Of a DNA stretch of 64,000 nt, positions 9,546 to 18,887 are shown one piece after another. A program made the translations under genes and the position numbers. Source of the stretch: Microbacterium marinilacus (GTDB lineage: Bacteria > Actinomycetota > Actinomycetes > Actinomycetales > Microbacteriaceae); assembly GCF_019753765.1 (NCBI RefSeq), contig NZ_JAIJZW010000004.1:1-64000 (forward strand). Direction: 5' to 3'. Under the pieces are notes generated by a model. That model did no database searches and was not told the DNA's origin. It saw only the letters and a list, made by a program, of their open reading frames with translations. Positions within the stretch are counted from its first letter, which is position 1. Every line of letters begins with the position of its first letter.

Positions 9546-10670
9546 TCAGCCGGCGTAGGCGCCCAGGCGAAGAAGCGGGACGACGACCTCCTCCGGCGTC
9601 GTCGAACCGTGCTGTCCGATCATGTCCTGCGGACGCTTGTCGGCGAGCCGGTCGTCGTAGAACGCCCAGGAGCCGCGCGCCGCCACGAGGACGTCGCCGA
9701 TCCGCGGGACGACGTCGTCGGCCACCGGTCCGAACACACCGCCGGCGATCGCGTCGTCCCGGGTGACGACATCGGCCGATCGCCCCGACTCGCGCTCCCA
9801 CGTCCGCGCCACGTCGGCGGCGTGCACGTCATCCTCGAGATAGAGGTGGAGCAGACGCGGCTCGCCGCCGAGGTGGGCGACGCCGTCGAGGCGAGGGTCC
9901 TCGCTCTGCAGCAGCACGTGCCGGTGGCGCGGCACGTCGACCATGCCGTGGTCCGCGGTCGCGACCGCGCCGACGCCGTGCGGCACCGGCGCCGCGAACG
10001 CCCCGTCGACGTCCTCGAGAGCGGCCACCCACTCGTCGGATGCGACGCCGTGGCGATGCCCCGCCTGGTCGACCTCGGGCAGGTAGCAGTACACCAGCGA
10101 CCCGGGCTCTGCCGCGGCCAGCTCGTAGGCCAGCCGCACCCGCGCGCGGACGTCGTCCGCCGGGACGTATTCGGCACCCCGGAGGATCGCCGCGGTCAGC
10201 CCGCTCTTCGAGTACTGGCCGAGCCCCACGGCGAACGTGCGCCGCCCCTCGGCCGCGGCGCGCTCGAACACGGTGGGACGTCGCTGCCACGACGCCGGGT
10301 CGAGCCCGTCGCGCTCGTAGCCGTTGAGCTGGTTGACCGGACGTCCGCGCGCGGGGTCCATCACGCGGTAGCCGACGAGCCCGTGCTGTCCCGGCTCGGA
10401 GCCGGTGAGGATCGACGTGAGCGCCGCAGCGGTCGTCGAGGGGAACACCGACCGCGCGACGTCCTTCTTGCCGCCGAGAGCCGCCAGGCGCCTGGCGTGA
10501 CCGGCGTGGGCGCGCAACTGCATCGCCCCCAGCCCGTCGATGACGATGAGCACGGCCGATCGGACCGGCGCGAGCATCTCGGCGGACCCCGACAGGGACG
10601 CGAGGATGTCCGGCGCAACTCCGGTGAGGCTCCGGGCTGAGAGGGGGCCCGTCGGTACGATGGGGGGCAT
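9546..10670 (-). CDS. Alkaline-phosphatase-superfamily phosphodiesterase / nucleotide pyrophosphatase
   Basis: A 374-residue protein of the type I phosphodiesterase/nucleotide pyrophosphatase fold. The metal site is visible: D at [10 protein letters not shown], nucleophile Thr in [21 protein letters not shown] (Asp and His), TADHGMVDV (Asp and His) and IGQHGS (His). No signal peptide is apparent. Substrate unknown; relatives cleave nucleotide or sugar phosphodiesters. It is divergent from parC with 89 bp between the start codons. Confidence 0.85.
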   Translation of the reverse strand: MPPIVPTGPLSARSLTGVAPDILASLSGSAEMLAPVRSAVLIVIDGLGAMQLRAHAGHARRLAALGGKKDVARSVFPSTTAAALTSILTGSEPGQHGLVGYRVMDPARGRPVNQLNGYERDGLDPASWQRRPTVFERAAAEGRRTFAVGLGQYSKSGLTAAILRGAEYVPADDVRARVRLAYELAAAEPGSLVYCYLPEVDQAGHRHGVASDEWVAALEDVDGAFAAPVPHGVGAVATADHGMVDVPRHRHVLLQSEDPRLDGVAHLGGEPRLLHLYLEDDVHAADVARTWERESGRSADVVTRDDAIAGGVFGPVADDVVPRIGDVLVAARGSWAFYDDRLADKRPQDMIGQHGSTTPEEVVVPLLRLGAYAG

Positions 10671-10734
10671 CCGGGCAAGTCTCGCACAACGCGCTTCGCC
10701 CTCCCCGGCGATCCTCGTCCGGACCCCACCTCCA

Positions 10735-10758
10735 TCGAGAGAGCAGTCGAGAGAGCAG
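10735..10758 (+). repeat. 12-bp tandem duplication over the parC ribosome-binding site
   Basis: TCGAGAGAGCAG occurs twice in immediate succession, the second copy ending one base before the parC ATG. Each copy has a GAGAGAG Shine-Dalgarno-like core. Confidence 0.85.
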
Positions 10759-10759
10759 T

Positions 10760-13216
10760 ATGGCCCGAAAGACCCCCGCTTCCCCGAGCTCCGCCGACCC
10801 GGCTCCCGAGCGCATCGAGGACATCGACCTCGAGACGGAGATGCAGGGCTCGTACCTCGAGTACGCCTACTCGGTCATCTACTCGCGGGCGCTGCCCGAC
10901 GCACGCGACGGGCTCAAGCCCGTGCAACGCCGCATCCTCTACCAGATGGCGGAGATGGGTCTGCGGCCCGATCGCGGGCACGTCAAGAGCGCGCGCGTCG
11001 TCGGCGAGGTGATGGGAAAGCTCCACCCGCACGGCGACTCGGCGATCTACGACGCGCTCGTGCGGCTGGCACAGGACTTCGCGCTGCGCGTGCCGCTCGT
11101 CGACGGGCACGGCAACTTCGGCTCGCTCGACGACGGCCCCGCGGCCGCGCGGTACACCGAGGCGCGCCTCGCGTCGCCGGCCCTGTCCCTGACGGAGAAC
11201 CTCGAAGAGGACGTCGTCGACTTCATTCCGAACTACGACGGCCAGTTCCAGCAGCCCTCGGTGCTGCCGGCGGCCTACCCGAACCTGCTGGTGAACGGCG
11301 CGAGCGGCATCGCCGTCGGCATGGCCACGAACATGGCTCCGCACAACCTCAGCGAGGTCGTGGCGGCCGCCACCCATCTGCTCGAGCACCCGGAGGCCAC
11401 GACCGCCGAGCTGATGGAGTTCGTGCCCGGCCCCGACTTCCCGTCCGGCGGCATCCTGGTGGGCCTCGACGGCGTGCGCGACGCGTACGAGACCGGCCGC
11501 GGCGCGTTCAAGCTGCGCGGCAAAGTGTCGGTCGAGCAGGTCGCCCCCCGCCGCACCGGCATCGTGATCACCGAGCTGCCCTACATGGTGGGTCCCGAGC
11601 GCGTGATCGACAAGCTCAAGGACGCGGTGCAGTCGAAGAAGCTGCAGGGCATCAGCGATGTCGCCGACCTCACCGACCGCAACAACGGGCTCCGCCTGGT
11701 CATCGGCATCAAGACCGGGTTCGACCCGCACGCGGTGCTGGAGCTCCTGTATCGCCTCACCCCGCTCGAGGACTCGTTCAGCATCAACAACGTGGCGCTG
11801 GTCGACGGCCAGCCGCGCACGCTCGGCCTCAAGGAGCTGCTGCGGGTCTACATCGATCACCGCCTAGAGGTCGTCACCCGGCGGAGCCGGTATCGCCTCG
11901 ACCGCCGACGCGAGCGGCTGCACCTGGTGCAGGGCCTCCTCGTCGCCATCCTCGACATCGACGAGGTCATCCAGGTGATCCGGTCGTCCGACACGTCGGA
12001 GCAGGCGCGCGGACGCCTCTGCACGGTGTTCGACCTCGACGAGGTGCAGGCCGAGTACATCCTCGAGCTGCGGCTCCGGCGCCTCACGAAGTTCTCCCGC
12101 ATCGAGCTGGAGCAGGAGCGGGACTCCCTGCTCGCGGAGATCGCCCAGCTCGAGGAGCTCCTCGGGTCCGAGGTGCTGCTGCGCAAGACGGTCGCGCTGG
12201 AGCTCGAGGCGACCGCGGACAAGCACGCCACGCCGCGCCGCACGCTTCTGATGAACGGCAAGCCGGCCGCGCCGCGCGCGAAGAAGGGTGCCGCGCCCGA
12301 CCTGCAGATCGCCGACGCGCCGACGCTCGTCGCCCTGTCGACCACCGGGCGCGCGGTGCGCGTCGAGGTGCCCGACGGGCAGCCGCTCGTCGCGCCCGCA
12401 CGACGGAGCAAGCACGACGCGATCCGGGCGACGGTCGCGACGACCGTGCGCGGTGAGGTCGGCGCGATCACGACGAAGGGGCGCGTGGTGCGCTTCTCCC
12501 CCGTCGACCTGCCGTCCGTGCCGTCCAACTCCGTGCAGCTCGGCGTCGGCGTCAGGCTGCACGACTACATCGGACTCACGGACCGGGGCGAGCGGATCCT
12601 GACGCTGGTCGCGTTCGACGATGACACCCCGCTCGCCCTCGGCACCGCCCAGGGCGTCGTCAAGCGCGTCGTGCCCCCGGCCCTGCCGCCGAAGCCCGAG
12701 ATCGAGATCATCGCGCTGAAGCCCGGGGACGCCCTGGTCGGTGCGGCGCCGGCACCCGACGACGCCGAGCTCGTCTTCGTGTCGAGCGACGCTCAGCTGC
12801 TGCGGTTCACGGCATCGGCGGTGCGTCCCCAGGGCGCGGCCGCCGGGGGCATGGCGGGCATGAAGCTCGGTGCGAAGGCGGACGTGGTGTTCTTCGGCGC
12901 CGCTACGGGCGACGAGACCGTGGTGGTCACCGTCTCCGGGTCCGAGTCCACCCTGCCGGGTGCCGACGCCGGACGCGCCAAGATCTCGGACTTCTCCGAG
13001 TTCCCGGCCAAGGGGCGCGCCACCGGTGGCGTGCGCGCACACTCGTTCCTGAAGGGCGAGGACCGTCTCACGCTCGCGTGGGTCGGTCCCGATCCCGCTC
13101 GCGCCGTGGATCCGACGGGCGCGGTTCGCAAGCTGCCCGAGACGCTGGCGCGCCGCGATGCGTCGGGTCAGCCGCTCGACGCGGTGGTCGGGTCCATCGG
13201 GCGCACCCTCGTCTGA
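10760..13216 (+). CDS. parC: DNA topoisomerase IV subunit A
   Basis: An 818-residue type IIA topoisomerase subunit that cuts and rejoins DNA to unlink daughter chromosomes, working with ParE (14485-16581). The catalytic Tyr is Y132 ([10 protein letters not shown]). The quinolone pocket [14 protein letters not shown] has S94 and D98, the sensitive-type residues. The C-terminal beta-pinwheel starts near 500 ([19 protein letters not shown]). It is called ParC and not GyrA because of its location near parE and the divergent C-terminal repeats, which lack a clear GyrA box. It converges on the YidC-like gene. Confidence 0.9.
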   Translation: MARKTPASPSSADPAPERIEDIDLETEMQGSYLEYAYSVIYSRALPDARDGLKPVQRRILYQMAEMGLRPDRGHVKSARVVGEVMGKLHPHGDSAIYDALVRLAQDFALRVPLVDGHGNFGSLDDGPAAARYTEARLASPALSLTENLEEDVVDFIPNYDGQFQQPSVLPAAYPNLLVNGASGIAVGMATNMAPHNLSEVVAAATHLLEHPEATTAELMEFVPGPDFPSGGILVGLDGVRDAYETGRGAFKLRGKVSVEQVAPRRTGIVITELPYMVGPERVIDKLKDAVQSKKLQGISDVADLTDRNNGLRLVIGIKTGFDPHAVLELLYRLTPLEDSFSINNVALVDGQPRTLGLKELLRVYIDHRLEVVTRRSRYRLDRRRERLHLVQGLLVAILDIDEVIQVIRSSDTSEQARGRLCTVFDLDEVQAEYILELRLRRLTKFSRIELEQERDSLLAEIAQLEELLGSEVLLRKTVALELEATADKHATPRRTLLMNGKPAAPRAKKGAAPDLQIADAPTLVALSTTGRAVRVEVPDGQPLVAPARRSKHDAIRATVATTVRGEVGAITTKGRVVRFSPVDLPSVPSNSVQLGVGVRLHDYIGLTDRGERILTLVAFDDDTPLALGTAQGVVKRVVPPALPPKPEIEIIALKPGDALVGAAPAPDDAELVFVSSDAQLLRFTASAVRPQGAAAGGMAGMKLGAKADVVFFGAATGDETVVVTVSGSESTLPGADAGRAKISDFSEFPAKGRATGGVRAHSFLKGEDRLTLAWVGPDPARAVDPTGAVRKLPETLARRDASGQPLDAVVGSIGRTLV

Positions 13217-13256
13217 GGGCGGCCGATGGCCTTCCCATCGCCGGGCGCCGCTCCGG

Positions 13257-13982
13257 CTACGGTGCGATCAGCCGCTTGAGCACGAGCCGTTCGCCCAGCG
13301 TCCACGCGGTCGTCGTGGCCAGGTAGAGCCCCGCGGCGAGCGGGACGAAGACCCCGATCACCGCGGTCATCAGGGGCAGGAAGCTCAGGGCGCGCATCAG
13401 CCCGGCTGCCTGTCCCTCCGGGGCTACCGGCACGGCGAGCACCTTGCGCGACGCCAGCGCCACGACGGCGATCACCGCGATCACGGCCGCGAAGACGAGG
13501 AGCTGCGCGACGGACGCAGACGCCCCGATGGCGCTCACCAGGCTCTCGCCCAGGCCGACGCCTGCGAGGTCGTGGCTCAGCAGCTCGTTCGGCGATCCCC
13601 CGATCCGCGCCTGCACGAAGATGCCGTAGATGGCGAGCAGCACCGGGCTCTGCGCGAGGACCGGGAGGCAACCCTGAAGGGGCGACGCCTTCTCGCTCGC
13701 GTACAGCTCCATCATCCGGCGCTGCAGCTCTTCAGGCCGTTTGCGATATCGCCGCTGCAGCTCGGCGATCTTCGGCGCGAGGCGCTGGCGCGTCGCCGCC
13801 GCGCGCGCCTGCGACACGCCCACCGGGATCAGCGCCGCGCGGACGAGGACGGTCAGCAGCACGATCGCCACCGCCGCGGCCGCCTGCCCGGCGAACGGCG
13901 CCACGAGCACACTGAGCTGCGTGACCGCCCACGAGGCGGCGGAGAGGAGCGCCTGCACGGGCGGGAGTTCATAGATGTTCAC
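13257..13982 (-). CDS. YidC/OxaA-family membrane insertase paralogue
   Basis: A 241-residue protein starting at GTG 13982 (VNIYELPPVQAL), with AGGGAAGA about 7 bp upstream. It has five hydrophobic segments and the YidC core: QRLAPKIAELQRRYRKRPEE in the cytoplasmic loop and SPLQGCLPVLAQSPVLLAIY entering the third segment. YidC inserts and folds membrane proteins beside or without Sec. The main chromosomal yidC normally lies with rpmH-rnpA near the origin, so this is probably a second copy of the short, Gram-positive type lacking the large periplasmic domain. It is followed upstream by a small membrane protein gene. Confidence 0.87.
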   Translation of the reverse strand: MNIYELPPVQALLSAASWAVTQLSVLVAPFAGQAAAAVAIVLLTVLVRAALIPVGVSQARAAATRQRLAPKIAELQRRYRKRPEELQRRMMELYASEKASPLQGCLPVLAQSPVLLAIYGIFVQARIGGSPNELLSHDLAGVGLGESLVSAIGASASVAQLLVFAAVIAVIAVVALASRKVLAVPVAPEGQAAGLMRALSFLPLMTAVIGVFVPLAAGLYLATTTAWTLGERLVLKRLIAP

Positions 13983-14132
13983 GATTGGTCTTCCCTCTTC
14001 GAGCGGATGCGTCGAGACGGGCAGGCAGGGCGGCATGAGCGCACCCCGCGGCGGTGCCCGGACGCGGATTCGTCGGAGGGCGCCGTGGCCGACACCGATG
14101 GATCGCCCGCGAGGCGGGCGATCAGGCGGTCG

Positions 14133-14429
14133 TCAGGCCGAGACGCCGGGACCGGCAGCGGGCGCTCGCGTGCGCGGCGTACCCGGGGTGCCTGCGGCGG
14201 TGGGAAGACGGAACGAAGCGGGGCGGACGGGACGCGGCGCAGGCCGGTCGGAGGCAGGAGGCAGCACGACCCGCGCGAGGGCTCGCACGATGGCCGGGGC
14301 AGCCACCACGATCGTCGCGGCCCACGCGGCCAGCAGGAGGAACGGCAGGGAGGCTCCGTCGGGCGGTCCTGCGACGAGGTACGTCGAGAGCACGACGATC
14401 AGCGGCATCACCACCGACAGCGTGCTCAT
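14133..14429 (-). CDS. Small two-segment membrane protein next to the YidC paralogue
   Basis: A 98-residue protein with two hydrophobic stretches (LSVVMPLIVVLSTYLVAG and SLPFLLLAAWAATIVVAAPA) and a Pro/Arg-rich C-terminal tail. It resembles the DUF6412 group found beside yidC-like genes in Microbacteriaceae, though I am unsure of that name. It lies between parE and the YidC paralogue on the same strand, with 150 bp to the latter. A role as partner or client of the insertase is only a guess from position. Confidence 0.6.
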   Translation of the reverse strand: MSTLSVVMPLIVVLSTYLVAGPPDGASLPFLLLAAWAATIVVAAPAIVRALARVVLPPASDRPAPRPVRPASFRLPTAAGTPGTPRTRAPAAGPGVSA

Positions 14430-14484
14430 GCGTCCCTCTCCCTCCGCTCCGACGCGAGTCTATCGCCGGTCGCGCCTCGCTCGA

Positions 14485-16581
14485 TCAGGCGTCGATCGCC
14501 TCGCGCGACAGGCGATCGGCCGACTCGATGATGAACTCGCGGCGCGGGGCGACCTCGTTGCCCATCAGCATCTCGAAGACCCGTCCCGCGGCCTCTGCGT
14601 CCTCGAGGCGCACCCGGCGGAGCAGCCGCCCGTCACGCATCATCGTGGTCTCGGCCAGCTGGTCCGCGTCCATCTCGCCAAGGCCCTTGTAGCGCTGGAT
14701 CGGCTCCTGCCAGCGCTTGCCGCCCTTGCGGAGCTTGTCCAGCAGGCGATGCAGCTCGGCCTCGCTGTAGGTGTAGATCGTCTCGTTCGGCTTCGACCCC
14801 GGGTTCACCACGATGATCCGGTGCAGCGGAGGTACGGCCGAGAACACCCGCCCGGCCTCGACGAGCGGCCGCATGTAGCGGTAGAAGAGCGTCAGCAGCA
14901 GGGTGCGGATGTGCGCGCCGTCCACGTCGGCGTCACTCATCATGATCACCTTGCCGTAGCGGGCGGCATCGAGGTCGAACGTCCGTCCCGAGCCGGCTCC
15001 CACGACCTGGATGATCGACGCGCACTCGGCGTTCGACAGCATGTCGCTGATCGAGGCCTTCTGCACGTTCAGGATCTTGCCGCGGATCGGCAGCAGCGCC
15101 TGGTACTCGCTGTTGCGGGCGAGCTTCGCCGTGCCGAGAGCCGAGTCGCCCTCCACGATGAACAGCTCGGACTGCGCGACGTCCTGCGTGCGGCAGTCGA
15201 CCAGCTTGGTGGGCAGCGACGAGCTCTCGAGCGCGTTCTTTCTGCGCTGGGTCTCCTTGTGCGCCCGCGCCGAGACGCGCGCCTTCATCTCGGCGACCAC
15301 CTTGTCGAGCAGCATCGACGTCTGGTTCTTGTCGTCGCGCTTGGTGGACGCGAAGCGCGCCTTCAGCTCCTCGCGCACGACCTTCGCGACGATCGAGCGC
15401 ACGGCGGGCGTGCCGAGCACCTCCTTCGTCTGGCCCTCGAACTGCGGCTCGGGCACCGTGACGGTCAGCACCGCGCTGAGCCCGGCGAGCACGTCGTCCT
15501 TCTCGACCTTGTCGTTGCCGACCTTCAGCCGCCTCGCGTTCGCGGCCACCTGGTCGCGGAGCTGCTTGAGCAGCTCCTGCTCGAACCCCTGCTGATGCGT
15601 TCCGCCCTTAGGCGTGGAGATGATGTTCACGAACGACCGGATGGCGGTGTCGTACCCGGTGCCCCAGCGCAGCGCGATGTCGACGGTGCACTCGCGCAGC
15701 ACCTCGGTCGAGACCATGTGCCCGTCCGCCTGCAGCATCGGCACCGTCTCGGTGAAGGTCCCCGAGCCGGTCAGTCGCCACGTGTCGGTCACCGGCGCGT
15801 CCGTCGCGAGGAAGTCCACGAACTCGGAGATGCCGCCGTCGAACTTGTAAGCGGTGTCCGTCGGCTCGGTGCTGCCGTCCGGTGCGGGCCGCTCGTCCCG
15901 GATCACGATCTCGAGGCCCGGCACGAGGAACGCCGTCTGCCGGGCACGGGTCACGAGCTCGTCCAGCTGGAACGCCGCGTCCTTGGTGAAGATCTGGCGG
16001 TCGGCCCAGTACCGCACGCGGGTTCCCGTGACCGCCTTGGCGACCTTGCCGACGACGCGCAGCTCGCTGCGGTCCTCGAACGGACGGAACGACGCGTCGG
16101 GGCGCGGCTCTCCCTTGCCGTCCTCGAAGACGCCGGGCTCGCCGCGATGGAAGGACATCGCCCAGGTCTTGCCGCCGCGATCGACCTCGACGTCCAGGCG
16201 CTCGGAGAGGGCGTTGACGACCGAGGCGCCGACGCCGTGCAGACCGCCCGACGCGGCGTAGGACCCGCCGCCGAACTTGCCGCCCGCGTGGAGCTTCGTG
16301 TAGACGACCTCGACGCCCGACAGGCCCGTGCGGGGCTCGACGTCGACCGGCACGCCGCGACCGCGGTCTCGCACCTCGACGCTGCCGTCGGCGTGCAGGA
16401 TCACGTCGATGCGCGATCCGTTGCCCGCCACCGCCTCGTCCACGGCGTTGTCGATGATCTCCCACAGGCAGTGCATGAGGCCCGGCGAGCCGTTCGAGCC
16501 GATGTACATGCCCGGACGCTTGCGGACGGCCTCGAGGCCTTCCAGCACCTGCAGATGATGGGCGGAGTACTCGGCGGTCAC
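14485..16581 (-). CDS. parE: DNA topoisomerase IV subunit B
   Basis: A 698-residue ATPase subunit of topoisomerase IV. The start at GTG 16581 gives VTAEYSAHHLQVLEGLEAVR, the usual beginning; a 15-residue longer reading lacks support. The GHKL ATPase site is at WEIIDNAVDEAVAG and GGLHGVGASVVNAL. The transducer has the QTK-type loop region. The Toprim domain carries LFIVEGDSALGTA and IMMSDADVDGAHIRTLL, whose acidic residues hold Mg2+. RYKGLGEMDADQLAETTM is the conserved C-terminal tail. It is separated from parC by the two membrane-protein genes. Confidence 0.95.
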   Translation of the reverse strand: MTAEYSAHHLQVLEGLEAVRKRPGMYIGSNGSPGLMHCLWEIIDNAVDEAVAGNGSRIDVILHADGSVEVRDRGRGVPVDVEPRTGLSGVEVVYTKLHAGGKFGGGSYAASGGLHGVGASVVNALSERLDVEVDRGGKTWAMSFHRGEPGVFEDGKGEPRPDASFRPFEDRSELRVVGKVAKAVTGTRVRYWADRQIFTKDAAFQLDELVTRARQTAFLVPGLEIVIRDERPAPDGSTEPTDTAYKFDGGISEFVDFLATDAPVTDTWRLTGSGTFTETVPMLQADGHMVSTEVLRECTVDIALRWGTGYDTAIRSFVNIISTPKGGTHQQGFEQELLKQLRDQVAANARRLKVGNDKVEKDDVLAGLSAVLTVTVPEPQFEGQTKEVLGTPAVRSIVAKVVREELKARFASTKRDDKNQTSMLLDKVVAEMKARVSARAHKETQRRKNALESSSLPTKLVDCRTQDVAQSELFIVEGDSALGTAKLARNSEYQALLPIRGKILNVQKASISDMLSNAECASIIQVVGAGSGRTFDLDAARYGKVIMMSDADVDGAHIRTLLLTLFYRYMRPLVEAGRVFSAVPPLHRIIVVNPGSKPNETIYTYSEAELHRLLDKLRKGGKRWQEPIQRYKGLGEMDADQLAETTMMRDGRLLRRVRLEDAEAAGRVFEMLMGNEVAPRREFIIESADRLSREAIDA

Positions 16582-16719
16582 AATCTTCGATGCTATCCGC
16601 GACCGCCGACATCTCCGGGCTGACACTCCCTTGACGGCTAGCGTCGCAAGGCCCGCGTGGGGCCGACGTACGCGGTGAGCGAAACATGCCGGCGCGCGGG
16701 CAGGATTGCCAGCCCGGCG

Positions 16720-16728
16720 TGGTTATAT
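16720..16728 (+). promoter_or_regulatory. Extended -10 element upstream of the small zinc-ribbon gene
   Basis: TGG followed by TTATAT forms a TGn extended -10, about 50 bp before the ATG at 16778. It is the most AT-rich patch in the parE divergent region. Confidence 0.4.
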
Positions 16729-16777
16729 GTGACGCATCCGGCAAGGCTTGGATGCATCGACGAACAAGGAGGCAGAC

Positions 16778-16993
16778 ATGACGACGACCGCAACCGAGGC
16801 CCCCACTGTCTCCCACCGCCTCTCGGCGATGGATCGCTGCGACTCGTGCGGTGCGCAGGCATACATCGCCGCCGAGGTGAACGGCAGCGAGCTGCTGTTC
16901 TGCGCGCACCACGGCCGCAAGTACGAGGAGAAGCTCCGCGCCGTCGCCACGTCCTGGCACGACGAGACGTCGCGACTCAGCGAAGCGGTCTGA
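16778..16993 (+). CDS. DUF7455-like small zinc-ribbon protein
   Basis: A 71-residue protein. ATG 16778 is chosen because a perfect AAGGAGG (16766-16772) sits 5 bp upstream, one of the strongest ribosome-binding sites in the window. MDRCDSCGAQAYIA and LLFCAHHGRKYEEKL provide Cys and His residues for one zinc ribbon (CxxC then CxHH). Such proteins are conserved single genes in actinobacteria, often near sigma-factor or topoisomerase genes, and have no known function. It diverges from parE and is closed by the hairpin at 17015-17046. Confidence 0.82.
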   Translation: MTTTATEAPTVSHRLSAMDRCDSCGAQAYIAAEVNGSELLFCAHHGRKYEEKLRAVATSWHDETSRLSEAV

Positions 16994-17014
16994 GCGGGCG
17001 ACCCCGCCTCCGAC

Positions 17015-17046
17015 GACGCCCGTCGCCCTTCGGGGCGGCGGGCGTC
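17015..17046. terminator. Bidirectional terminator with TTCG loop
   Basis: A 14-bp stem with one G-U pair closed by a TTCG tetraloop (17029-17032) between the convergent small zinc-ribbon and alanine-racemase genes. Confidence 0.75.
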
Positions 17047-17062
17047 GCGGCGTCTCGGGGGC

Positions 17063-18151
17063 TCAGTCGGTCACGACGCGCGGCACCAGCGGGGACACGC
17101 GCAGCACCGGCTCCTCGCCGACGGTGCCGATCGCCTCACCGAGAGTCGTCGCCGAGGCCTCGCCCATCGTCCCGGGGCCGAACACGGCGACCTCGTCGCC
17201 GATCGCGGCGCCGGGCCACGTCTCCACACGGCTCGTGACGAGACCGACGCCGTCGAGGCGACGAGGACCGGCAGGGGTGCCGACGTGGACCCTCCCGCCG
17301 AGCGTCGAGGGGAGACCGTCGAGCGAGCCGATTCCGATCTCGACGGCTTCGTGCCCGAGGGCTGTCACCCGGGCGATCAGGGTCGCGACGGGCGCGATGC
17401 CGTCGATCTCCGGCCCGTCCGCGGAACGGATGCCGTAGCTGAAGGCGCCGAGGCGCACGATGTCATACCGGAACTCGGGCCGCGCCCAGCCCGCGGCGCT
17501 CGCGGCGAGATGACGCACCTCGGGCGTGAGGCCGGCGTCCCGCGCTACCTGGACCGCCGCGTCGAACACGGCCCGCGACGCGTCGTCCTCGGCGTCGCTG
17601 GCCTCCGCGATGTGGCTCCAGATGCCCGCGACGCGGATGCGTCCCTGCCGCTCGAGCTGCGCGGCGCGCGCGACGAACCCCGGCCAGTCCTCGGGGCGGA
17701 CGCCGTTGCGGTGCAGGCCGGTGTCGATCTTCAGGTGCACGACCGCCGGGCTCTCCGCTGCAGCGCCGACCCGCTCGAGATACCCGGCGTCCCCCACCCC
17801 CAGCTCGAGGCCCTCGGCCAGCGCGCTTCGGGTCTCGTCGGCGCTCAGGGTGAGCCAGCAGAACACCCGAGCCCGGTCGCCCGCCACGGCCTTCGCGCGG
17901 CCGGCACTGCGGGGATCGATGGCGCCGAGCCAGCGGACGCCTTCCTCCACCGCGATGGCCGTCACCGCCTCGACGCCGTGCGCGTAGGCGTCGTCCTTCA
18001 CGACCACCATCAGCTCGGCAGGGACGAGCCGGGCGCGTGCCGCCGCCAGGTTGGCCGCGAGGCGCGATCGCGAGATGCGGAGCTCCACGGGCCGTCCCGC
18101 GGACGCAGCGGCGTCCGCGGCCGTCCCTGTGACGTCGTCGGCGCCGGTCAT
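17063..18151 (-). CDS. Alanine racemase-like protein A: barrel domain with PLP lysine, C-terminal catalytic Tyr missing
   Basis: A 362-residue fold-type III PLP protein. The TIM barrel is complete: PLP lysine K52 in VVVKDDAYAHGVEA, R148 in KIDTGLHRNG, GIWSHIAEAS, and R233/Y239 in VRLGAFSYG, the phosphate-side motif. The C-terminal beta domain is damaged. The GxxYG segment that holds the second catalytic base (Tyr265 in the Geobacillus enzyme) is absent, replaced by ALGHEAVEIGIGSLDGLPST. The Met-Asp motif reads VGLVTSRVET instead. Its ATG overlaps the stop of gene B (ATGA), so the two are co-translated. Alone it should lack one of the two racemase bases. It may pair with B, be a PLP-binding regulator, or have another reaction. 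Confidence 0.85.
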   Translation of the reverse strand: MTGADDVTGTAADAAASAGRPVELRISRSRLAANLAAARARLVPAELMVVVKDDAYAHGVEAVTAIAVEEGVRWLGAIDPRSAGRAKAVAGDRARVFCWLTLSADETRSALAEGLELGVGDAGYLERVGAAAESPAVVHLKIDTGLHRNGVRPEDWPGFVARAAQLERQGRIRVAGIWSHIAEASDAEDDASRAVFDAAVQVARDAGLTPEVRHLAASAAGWARPEFRYDIVRLGAFSYGIRSADGPEIDGIAPVATLIARVTALGHEAVEIGIGSLDGLPSTLGGRVHVGTPAGPRRLDGVGLVTSRVETWPGAAIGDEVAVFGPGTMGEASATTLGEAIGTVGEEPVLRVSPLVPRVVTD

Positions 18152-18834
18152 GCGGCGACCTCCCGGTGCACGTGCAGGCCGACGGCGCACACGAGCTCGG
18201 CGGCCGTCAGGCCCGTCGCGCGCACCCAGTCGGACAGGTTGTCGCCGGCCGCTCCGGCGCCGAAGAAGACGGCCTCGTCTCCGGCCTCCGCGGGCACGTC
18301 GCCCACGTCCACGACGCAGACGTCCATAGCGACGCGCCCGACGACGGGGCTCAGCCGCCCCGCCACGTCCAGCGTCACCCGGTTGCCGAGCGCCCGTACG
18401 ACCCCCTCGGCGTACCCCCCGGCGACCAGCGCGACGCGGGTGTCCGCCGCGGCACGATGGGTGTAGCCGTAGGACACGCCTTCGCCCGCGAGCAGCCGCT
18501 TGGTGGACAGGACGGGGCTCACCAGCGCCAGCGCCGCAGCGCCACCGGTGCCGGGCAGGCCGTAGAGCACCGCAGAGTCATCGGGCGCCGCCGTCGTCGA
18601 CGAGAGCCCGAGGGCGGCGACACGCGCGGAGTCCGCGGCGTCCACGCCCACCGAGCGGATCCCCGCATCCGCGACGGCGCGCGCCACCGCCTCGACGCCG
18701 TGACCCCACGCGTCCCGCCTCAGATCGGCGATCGCGTCGGGCCGCGCCGCGCGTAGCAGCCGGGCGTTCTCGAGGAGGGCCGTCTGCGAGATGCGCGCGA
18801 CGGGGGCCGCCCGCCGGGGATTCGGCCAGGTCAC
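18148..18834 (-). CDS. Alanine racemase-like protein B: C-terminal domain with catalytic Tyr, barrel deleted and lysine replaced
   Basis: A 228-residue protein that keeps a remnant of the racemase N-terminus (ISQTALLENARLLRAA, then RRDAWGHGVEAVARAV), where the PLP lysine position is R39. Most of the barrel is gone (about 60-115 is an Ala-rich bridge). The complete beta domain follows: catalytic Tyr Y122 in AGEGVSYGYTHRAA, GGYAEGVVRALGNRV, GRVAMDVCVVDVGDV (M170-D171) and DEAVFFGAGAAGDNLSDW. In true racemases this Tyr works in the partner subunit active site, so a heterodimer with protein A could rebuild one site. The start GTG 18834 has TAGTCT exactly 6 bp upstream. Confidence 0.83.
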   Translation of the reverse strand: MTWPNPRRAAPVARISQTALLENARLLRAARPDAIADLRRDAWGHGVEAVARAVADAGIRSVGVDAADSARVAALGLSSTTAAPDDSAVLYGLPGTGGAAALALVSPVLSTKRLLAGEGVSYGYTHRAAADTRVALVAGGYAEGVVRALGNRVTLDVAGRLSPVVGRVAMDVCVVDVGDVPAEAGDEAVFFGAGAAGDNLSDWVRATGLTAAELVCAVGLHVHREVAA

Positions 18835-18840
18835 CGACCT

Positions 18841-18846
18841 AGACTA
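18841..18846 (-). promoter_or_regulatory. -10 element of the alanine-racemase-like pair, leaderless type
   Basis: TAGTCT on the minus strand, 6 bp before GTG 18834. Confidence 0.5.
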
Positions 18847-18851
18847 ACCCG

Positions 18852-18867
18852 GGGACGGAACCGTCCC
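18852..18867. promoter_or_regulatory. Palindrome in the 53-bp divergent promoter region
   Basis: GGGACGG and CCGTCCC around AA form a perfect 16-bp palindrome midway between the racemase-like pair and the ATP-grasp gene. It is a candidate shared operator; a chance GC palindrome is possible. Confidence 0.4.
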
Positions 18868-18887
18868 GCTGACCCCTCGGAGTGTGC

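Noticed and set aside
12240..12300. Frameshift or insertion in the ParC C-terminal region
   Set aside because: The Ala/Lys-rich stretch there is a natural linker before the beta-pinwheel; the frame stays open and sensible on both sides.
10760..13216. Calling this gene gyrA
   Set aside because: The pairing with parE-type 14485-16581 and the absence of a clear GyrA box in the C-terminal domain favour ParC; gyrA and gyrB are normally beside dnaA-recF.
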